This document shows positions 58,955 to 64,000 of a stretch of 64,000 nt of DNA, piece after piece. The number at the start of each line of letters is the position of its first letter. Positions within the stretch are counted from its first letter, which is position 1. Source of the stretch: Bog-473 sp963742035 (lineage in GTDB: Bacteria > Actinomycetota > Acidimicrobiia > Acidimicrobiales > RAAP-2); assembly GCA_963742035.1 (NCBI GenBank), contig CAVUKH010000013.1:124001-188000 (forward strand), written 5' to 3'. The notes below the pieces were generated by a model, which was not told where the DNA came from, did no database searches, and saw only the letters and a list, made by a program, of their open reading frames with translations. The position numbers were made by a program, and so were the translations under genes.

Positions 58955-60334
58955 GTGGCGGATCCCCGAGAGATCGACGTGCCGCCCCGCTCCGTGGATC
59001 GATTGGCAAGACTGTTGGGCGCCAAGCGCTCAGCTCGCCTCCAAGAAGCAGCGGACGGTGCCCGTCGCGCGCTAGGGGGCCGGCAGCTGTGGCACATAAG
59101 CTCGACGGCGGCTGGTGGGGGAGTGGCAGAGATGCTGCACCTCCTCGTCGGTTATGCCAATGACGCGGGGATCGACGCCCGCTGGGTTGTCCTCGAGGCG
59201 GACGCCGGGTTCTTTACCGTCACGAAGCGGTTGCACAACCGCCTACACGGGGCTTCCGGGGATTCCGGAGAACTCGGCCGAAACGAGGATCAGCATTACA
59301 GCTCCGTACTCGAAGCCAATGTGGCTGCGCTCGATCGACGGATTGAGCCCGGCGCCACTGTCATACTCCACGACCCGCAGACGGCTGGACTGGCCAACCA
59401 TCTGGTGCGGCGGGGCATGCGTGTCGTGTGGCGGTGCCACATCGGTACTGATCAGCCCAACGAGTACACCCGAGAGGCCTGGAGATTCTTGATGCCACAC
59501 CTGGCTGCGTGCCATGCCTTCGTCTTCTCACGTGCGGCATTCGTACCACCCGAGTTTCCATCAACGGACGTCTGGATCATTGAGCCCTCCATCGACCCAT
59601 TGTCAGCCAAGAACCGCCCACTCACGCACGACCGGATCGGTGATCTCCTGATCCGCACGGGCTTGCTGTCGGGTGAGCGCTCCGGGTCTCAAAGCGCCGT
59701 CTTAGGGGGGGCTGGGCCGATCTCACCCGGGGGTCGTCTCGTTGTTCAGGTTTCTCGCTGGGATCGTCTCAAGGACATGCTCGGCGTCCTGCAGGGATTC
59801 GCCGAGCATGTGGCCGGACGCAGTGATGCCAGTCTCGCCCTCGTCGGCCCCTCGGTAGAGGGCGTGGTCGACGACCCGGAAGGGTCTCAAGTGCTCGGTG
59901 ATTGTCTGGCGGCGTGGGAAGGCCTGCCTGAGCAAACGCGTGATGCCGTGCGGTTGGTGGCGCTGCCCATGGATGACGTCACAGCGAACGCACTCATGGT
60001 CAACGCCATCCAGCGCCACTCCACCATCGTGGTTCAGAAGAGTCTGCAGGAAGGATTCGGACTTACCGTTACCGAGGCCATGTGGAAGTCCCGGCCGATC
60101 CTCGCATCGGCTGTCGGGGGCATCACCGACCAGGTGCCGCCGGACGCCGGCGTGCTCCTCGAAGATCCAGGAGATCTCGACCTGTTCGGCCGGACTCTGC
60201 GGTCGCTGCTCGACCGCCCCGAAGACCTCGCCTCAATGGGACGGCGGGCTCATCGTCACGTCCGTGAGCACTTCTTGAGCGATCGCCATCTCATCGACTA
60301 CGCCCATCTGCTCGAGCAGGTGAGCCAAAGGTGA
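58955..60334 (+). CDS. TreT-like trehalose synthase (GT4)
   Basis: 459 residues, GTG start. The N-terminal HISSTAAGGGVAEMLHLLV closely follows the GGGVAEML block of trehalose glycosyltransferring synthases. The donor domain shows VQVSRWDRLKDMLGVL and VVQKSLQEGFGLTVTEAMW with the E-x7-E pair. TreT makes trehalose from an NDP-glucose and glucose, reversibly. The neighbouring sugar kinases and gluconeogenic enzymes support trehalose formation. Not proven to be TreT rather than a related glucosyltransferase. Confidence 0.8.
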   Translation: MADPREIDVPPRSVDRLARLLGAKRSARLQEAADGARRALGGRQLWHISSTAAGGGVAEMLHLLVGYANDAGIDARWVVLEADAGFFTVTKRLHNRLHGASGDSGELGRNEDQHYSSVLEANVAALDRRIEPGATVILHDPQTAGLANHLVRRGMRVVWRCHIGTDQPNEYTREAWRFLMPHLAACHAFVFSRAAFVPPEFPSTDVWIIEPSIDPLSAKNRPLTHDRIGDLLIRTGLLSGERSGSQSAVLGGAGPISPGGRLVVQVSRWDRLKDMLGVLQGFAEHVAGRSDASLALVGPSVEGVVDDPEGSQVLGDCLAAWEGLPEQTRDAVRLVALPMDDVTANALMVNAIQRHSTIVVQKSLQEGFGLTVTEAMWKSRPILASAVGGITDQVPPDAGVLLEDPGDLDLFGRTLRSLLDRPEDLASMGRRAHRHVREHFLSDRHLIDYAHLLEQVSQR

Positions 60335-60472
60335 ACTCGGACGTTACCTCGGCCGGCGTGAGTGAGAGGAGGTGGGTGAACTATCGCTCACCTCGAGGTC
60401 ACTCGCGCATCTGAGCACTTCGACCCGGTCCAAATCTGTGTTCGATCGGATCGATTGACTTGCCGGCCGGGA

Positions 60473-61339
60473 TCAGGACTTCCCGGAATCCAAAACCTCG
60501 GTGAAGATGTCACCCTGGGCCGCGCCTGATCCAGCCTTGCCTCCGCCGCGACCCCGCAAAATGAAGGCGATGACGACGGCAAGAGCGGCGCCAGCGATTG
60601 GGCCGGCGATGTAGACCCAATATCCGGTGAAGGTGTTCGAGACCAGGTCTGGGCCAAAGGTGCGGGCCGGGTTCATCGATGCGCCCGAAATCGGACTGCC
60701 CCACAGCCCGGCGAGGGCGATGTAGCCGCCGACGCCGAAGGCGCCGATGACGCCGATGTTCTGCGCCCCAGAAGCCGTGCCGAGAATGACGCTCACCAGA
60801 CCCATGGTCAAGATGAGCTCCATCCAGAACGCCGCCATGTTGGAGTAGCCGTGGGCGGGGTAGTTCGATCCGTACATGGCCGACACCTTGATGACCGAGT
60901 GGAGGAAGAGCGCAGCAAGCGTCGCTCCGGCGAGTTGCACGAGGATATAACCGGGCACTCGCCACCAGGGGAAGTCCCGACGTAAGGCGAAGGCTATCGA
61001 GACCGCAGGGTTCAGGTGGGCGCCGGACACCTTGCCCATGAACAGAATGATGGCCATGACCATGAGGGCCGGTGCCACGACCGCCGCGGTGCGACTGATC
61101 GTGTTGGGGAAGGCGTGGCCCATCATCCCCCCGCCGGCCGCCACCAGGACGAGGAAAAAGGTCCCGAGGAGCTCCGAAAAGAGGCGCCGCCACTCCTGGC
61201 GCGGGTCGTTGAAATCGGCGATCCGATCGACCCACTCTTGTTCGTACCGACTGATGGGACCGAGCACTGGGGCTTCGTTGGGTGCAGCCATGGGAATCTC
61301 AATACCTCCGGGTTCGCGCAGAAGTAAACGTTCGTGCAT
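60473..61339 (-). CDS. Aquaporin (MIP family)
   Basis: 288 residues. Both NPA boxes are present: SGAHLNPAVSIA (110-112) and SMNPARTFGP (223-225, with the selectivity-filter Arg226). Six transmembrane segments fit. N-terminal extension of about 50 residues; an internal ATG at residue 17 may be the true start. Conducts water or small solutes such as glycerol. Coexistence with trehalose synthesis hints at an osmotic role. Confidence 0.93.
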   Translation of the reverse strand: MHERLLLREPGGIEIPMAAPNEAPVLGPISRYEQEWVDRIADFNDPRQEWRRLFSELLGTFFLVLVAAGGGMMGHAFPNTISRTAAVVAPALMVMAIILFMGKVSGAHLNPAVSIAFALRRDFPWWRVPGYILVQLAGATLAALFLHSVIKVSAMYGSNYPAHGYSNMAAFWMELILTMGLVSVILGTASGAQNIGVIGAFGVGGYIALAGLWGSPISGASMNPARTFGPDLVSNTFTGYWVYIAGPIAGAALAVVIAFILRGRGGGKAGSGAAQGDIFTEVLDSGKS

Positions 61340-61404
61340 GCATGACTGAATCCTGCAGGACCGAAGATGGTGGGGATAACTTCAGCGGCACCCCGGCGAT
61401 CACA

Positions 61405-62057
61405 TCACGTCACGATCAGATAGATGCTCTTGCCGACCAACCAGAGTCCGAGCACCAACGAGGCCACGATGATCACTTGATCTGTATGGCTGTCGATCCA
61501 GGTTCGGATACGTCCCAGGAAATCGGCGGCCCGCTCCGGCCGGAAGCCGGCGTAGAGCTCGAGGGCGATATAGACCCCCGTGGCGACCAAGCAGAACAAG
61601 AAGAGGGCGATGTAGCTCTCCCACGACGTGAGTTTCGCCTCGGTAATGACGGCGACCCCCGCCGCGACGAGTCCCCAGGGTTGAGTGAGTGGCGCCAGAC
61701 CTATGGCATACAGGGGCGACATGTTGTCGAGTCCGGTTTGCCACTTCGGTGGCTTTTTCGGTGGGCGGGGCTTGCCCATCCTGCGTCGCTGTCGTACCGC
61801 GATCAACACCAGGACGACACCTATGAGGATCTTCACGGCCAGAGCCGCCAGTGAGGGTGCCGTGTTCGGCTTCGGAGGCTTGTTGCCCGTGACAAGCACG
61901 GTGACGGCGACGACGATGGCCAGAGAGAGCAGCCATCCGAAAATGAACGCAGCACCCTTGCGCGTTCCCCCTTGGCCAGAAGGATCAAAATGAATGCGGT
62001 CAGGGGAATCGGCTCGAGGGTAATCACAAGGCCGATGAGGAGCAGATCGAGAATCAT
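61405..62057 (-). pseudogene. GAP-family (Sap/SfLAP-like) membrane protein, frameshifted
   Basis: Two frames together make one protein. The N terminus starts at 62,057 (MILDLLLIGLVITLEPIPLT). The rest is in another frame ending at 61,405 (KILIGVVLVLIAVRQRRR; LYAIGLAPLTQPWGLVAAGV). Restoring one base in the five-C run at 61,967-61,971 (G on the coding strand) joins them in a natural sequence of about 217 residues with six membrane segments. The family includes mycobacterial proteins tied to lipid export. Real mutation, homopolymer sequencing error or programmed frameshift are all open. Confidence 0.75.
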
Positions 62058-62069
62058 GTCCTCACCGTT

Positions 62070-62246
62070 TTACGTCGCCTCGAGTTCCTTGATGGCAGCT
62101 CCGGCGACGATCCGATCACCGAACATTCCCGCCAACCGTCGCGCCTTCTCCATCTGGGAGTCCCGGATGTTGGTGGGGGGCATCTTGACACCGAAATCGC
62201 GCTCCTTGTACTCACCGGAACCGAGAAAGCTCAGGAGCGAGGACAA
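62070..62246 (-). CDS. Possible small protein, start unclear
   Basis: About 58 residues if read from a TTG at 62,246; an ATG at 62,183 gives 37. The sequence (YKERDFGVKMPPTNIRDSQM, then a basic helix) has protein character. An in-frame TGA at 62,277-62,279 separates it from another TTG at 62,294 with a better AAAGGAG site, so an older, longer gene may be broken here. No family recognised. Confidence 0.35.
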   Translation of the reverse strand: MSSLLSFLGSGEYKERDFGVKMPPTNIRDSQMEKARRLAGMFGDRIVAGAAIKELEAT

Positions 62247-62579
62247 GGAGCGGATTTGACCGCCCTGATGGTGAAATCAGATGCCGTCCCACAACGTTGC
62301 GGTCTCCTTTCGTTCCCATTCTGTGACCCCGTGTTCAGGTTGCGCTTCCAATAGCGACGGCAGCATACGACTCCGGCGAACGGCTTGCCGGCGTGGCGAC
62401 CACTTCGAGAAAAGGGTCTCGTCTCGCAGCTGTGGCCACGGAGCACCTCGGCCATGCCGTTTCATCACCTCTCTGTCTGATTCGTAGGGAGAAGGCGGGC
62501 CAGAAGTACCGACGGCGTCCCTCGCGGAGTCCATATCGGTCCGTTCGTTTGAAACTCTCCACCCAGACGAAGCCGGCCC
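62247..62579. other. Intergenic region
   Basis: 333 bp. Only the broken upstream part of the small frame described at 62,070 is seen. No RNA gene, repeat or operator was found. Confidence 0.45.
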
Positions 62580-62975
62580 TCAAGCCAGGATCTTTGCCTT
62601 CTGTGAGTCGAACTCGGCATCGGTGATGACCCCCTGCTGCTTGAGATCGGCCAGCTTGGCGAGCTGCTCGGTAGAAGTAGTGCCCGATCCGGCTGTCTCC
62701 TTGACGTATGTGTCGAAGGCTTTCTGCTGCTGTGCCGCCTGAGTCGCAGCACGCTCCTGCATCTTTCCGCCCCGTGCGATCAGATAGACGAAAATGCCCA
62801 GAAATGGCAGGACGATGACGAAGATGACCCACAGCGTTTTCGCCACGCCTCCGAGGTCGTGGCTACGAAAGATATCTGAGAACACGATGATCAAAAGCCA
62901 GAACCAGATGATCAGGAGGAAGAACCCCAGCATCGTCCCGAAGAGGTCAGCAAGCGGATAGGTGTAGGCGAGCAT
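62580..62975 (-). CDS. PLDc_N/SHOCT-domain small membrane protein
   Basis: 131 residues from the ATG at 62,975, after AGGAAGG; an ATG nine codons earlier is possible. Two hydrophobic segments (FGTMLGFFLLIIWFWLLIIV; LWVIFVIVLPFLGIFVYLI) with the PLDc_N pattern. The C-terminal SHOCT helix pair is LAKLADLKQQGVITDAEFDS. Typically a stress-associated membrane protein of unknown function. Confidence 0.85.
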   Translation of the reverse strand: MLAYTYPLADLFGTMLGFFLLIIWFWLLIIVFSDIFRSHDLGGVAKTLWVIFVIVLPFLGIFVYLIARGGKMQERAATQAAQQQKAFDTYVKETAGSGTTSTEQLAKLADLKQQGVITDAEFDSQKAKILA

Positions 62976-63163
62976 CGCAGTTTCCTTCCTGATCGATAGC
63001 ACTCACAGCGCGAGCATCGGCCGTCCGACGCCTCGGCTGCCCCGAAAGGCGGAGCGTTTCGGTCGTCCTTCGGTCGATGCGTGTAGGGAGATCGAACCAC
63101 GAGAAGGGACCGGACGGCATCACCCGCGGGGGATGACTTTGAGCAGGCCTGCCTCGGCGGCGC

Positions 63164-64000
63164 TCAGAGAATCCCGATCTCCTGAGCCCGCAAGACAGCC
63201 CGGTTGCGATTCGCCACACCCAATTTCCGGTAGATGTGCACCATATGGGTCTTGATCGTGTTCACTGATACGTAGAAGTGATCGGCGAGCTCGCTGTTCG
63301 TGAGGCGACTGGGGAGGTACGACAGGATCTCGAGCTCTCGCACCGTCAACGGCTCGACGAGGTCGCCCCCCAGGGATGGTGAAATGAATTCCCGAGCTCG
63401 CTGCAGGATCTGTCGTCGAAACCCGGAGTCGACATTTGGAAGGTCCGAGACCATGCGGACGGTCGTTGGACCCGTCCGCACGAACACTTCCACCAGAGAG
63501 TGACGCTCGGCAATCGCCACCGCCTCGTCGAGCTGCCTCTGTGCGACTTCGGGGGAGCCCTCGTTTGCGGCCAGCCAGGCTGCGAGCAGGAGGCCTTCAA
63601 TCTTGGCCAGTGGATGGGTTGTACCGGCGGAACGAGGGAGGGCGTCCACCAATTTTCGAGCCAAATCGAGGTCTTCGAGTGCGAGTGCAGTCGCAGCGCG
63701 CTCGAACTCCACTGCGGCTGCACTTGAAGGCGCGGTGTCCAGCAGACGCTGCGCCTGATGGGCGGATCCACCGAGACGTAACAAACGGCTGTGGAGCGCA
63801 ACGAGCCGGTCAGCGACGATGGGCGGCGCCGGTGCCCCGAGGTCGCTTCTGGCCGAGAGAACGGTCTCCATCGCCAGTTCTCGCTTGCCTTCTGCCTCCT
63901 GAAGGAGCGCTGCGACAAGGTGGCCCACCCACGAGAGCTGGCTACGCCGATTGGCTTCGGCTCTCAACACACCCTCGTGCAGGGAGAGCGAAGCCCGTCC
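63164..64000 (-). CDS. LuxR-family (MalT/LAL-like) regulator, N-terminal part beyond the window
   Basis: The frame is open to the window end, so only the last 278 residues or so are seen. They begin in a helical-repeat region (LVAALLQEAEGKRELAMETV; LARKLVDALPRSAG) of the TPR/LAL type. They end in a LuxR helix-turn-helix (LTVRELEILSYLPSRLTNSE; VNTIKTHMVHIYRKLGV). An AAA-type ATPase domain is expected upstream. Probably a large signal-responsive activator; targets unknown. Confidence 0.85.
   Translation of the reverse strand, partial: GRASLSLHEGVLRAEANRRSQLSWVGHLVAALLQEAEGKRELAMETVLSARSDLGAPAPPIVADRLVALHSRLLRLGGSAHQAQRLLDTAPSSAAAVEFERAATALALEDLDLARKLVDALPRSAGTTHPLAKIEGLLLAAWLAANEGSPEVAQRQLDEAVAIAERHSLVEVFVRTGPTTVRMVSDLPNVDSGFRRQILQRAREFISPSLGGDLVEPLTVRELEILSYLPSRLTNSELADHFYVSVNTIKTHMVHIYRKLGVANRNRAVLRAQEIGIL

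Overview
The window is high-GC actinobacterial DNA, most likely from an uncultured member of the Acidimicrobiia. This is an inference. It rests on dense, mostly short-spaced genes, the abundance of acyl-CoA, P450 and DapB-like redox genes, a WS/DGAT acyltransferase, and two secreted proteins carrying the GGYWLVASDGGIFSFGDA-type repeat common in that class. No rRNA or CRISPR array was seen. There is one tRNA, tRNA-Gly(GCC).

Region 1 (1-11.7 kb) is an envelope/glycan region. It holds a cut GT4 glycosyltransferase, two SAM methyltransferase-like genes, three paralogous glycosyltransferases, a secreted beta-propeller protein and a SpoIID/LytB protein; the last two both end in the same surface repeat. 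Region 2 (11-20.1 kb) is core metabolism: a HAD phosphatase, enoyl-CoA hydratase, 1-Cys peroxiredoxin, dienelactone hydrolase, acyl-CoA ligase, oligoribonuclease, dUTPase, a WS/DGAT acyltransferase, a Ser-rich secreted protein and a methyltransferase.

Region 3 (20.2-40.3 kb) is accessory and is the most interesting part. A tyrosine integrase sits directly beside tRNA-Gly, and the 3' part of that tRNA recurs as an exact 58-bp direct repeat at 26,874. Shorter, decayed copies occur at 34,670 and 40,301. I read this as an accretion island of three modules. Module 1 (20.2-26.9 kb) carries the integrase, a methionine-rich polytopic membrane protein, a Sco1 lipoprotein and a CtaG-type oxidase assembly protein. 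Opposite these are a BlaI/CopY-type repressor and an M56 (BlaR1-like) membrane protease. Twin ACTAC-N5-GTAGT operators lie between the two arms. It looks like a mobile, protease-switched copper/cytochrome-oxidase assembly cassette. Module 2 (26.9-34.7 kb) carries a NUDIX hydrolase, an MFS exporter with a divergent LysR regulator, and a P450, a DapB-like reductase and an NTF2-like protein under a TetR repressor. The TetR operator (TAGCCGATCGGCTA) can be read directly at two places, with a degenerate copy at a third. Module 3 (34.7-40.3 kb) carries a lipoprotein hydrolase, a RibD-type reductase, hypotheticals and a D-2-hydroxyacid dehydrogenase. A roughly 38-bp dispersed repeat occurs four times within 26.7-34.6 kb.

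Region 4 (40.5-47 kb) has a three-gene oxidoreductase operon, small membrane proteins and a DoxX-Rieske fusion with an internal Tat-like motif. Region 5 (47-60.3 kb) is a central-carbon block: PfkB and ROK sugar kinases, a CoA-transferase, PEP synthase, a 2-oxoacid:ferredoxin oxidoreductase operon (gamma-alpha-beta plus a GltD-like flavoprotein with ferredoxin domain), GAPDH and a TreT-like trehalose synthase. Together these could interconvert acetyl-CoA, pyruvate, PEP, triose phosphate and trehalose. Region 6 (60.4-64 kb) has an aquaporin, a frameshifted GAP-family membrane protein, a PLDc_N/SHOCT membrane protein and the C-terminal part of a LuxR/MalT-type regulator cut by the window end.
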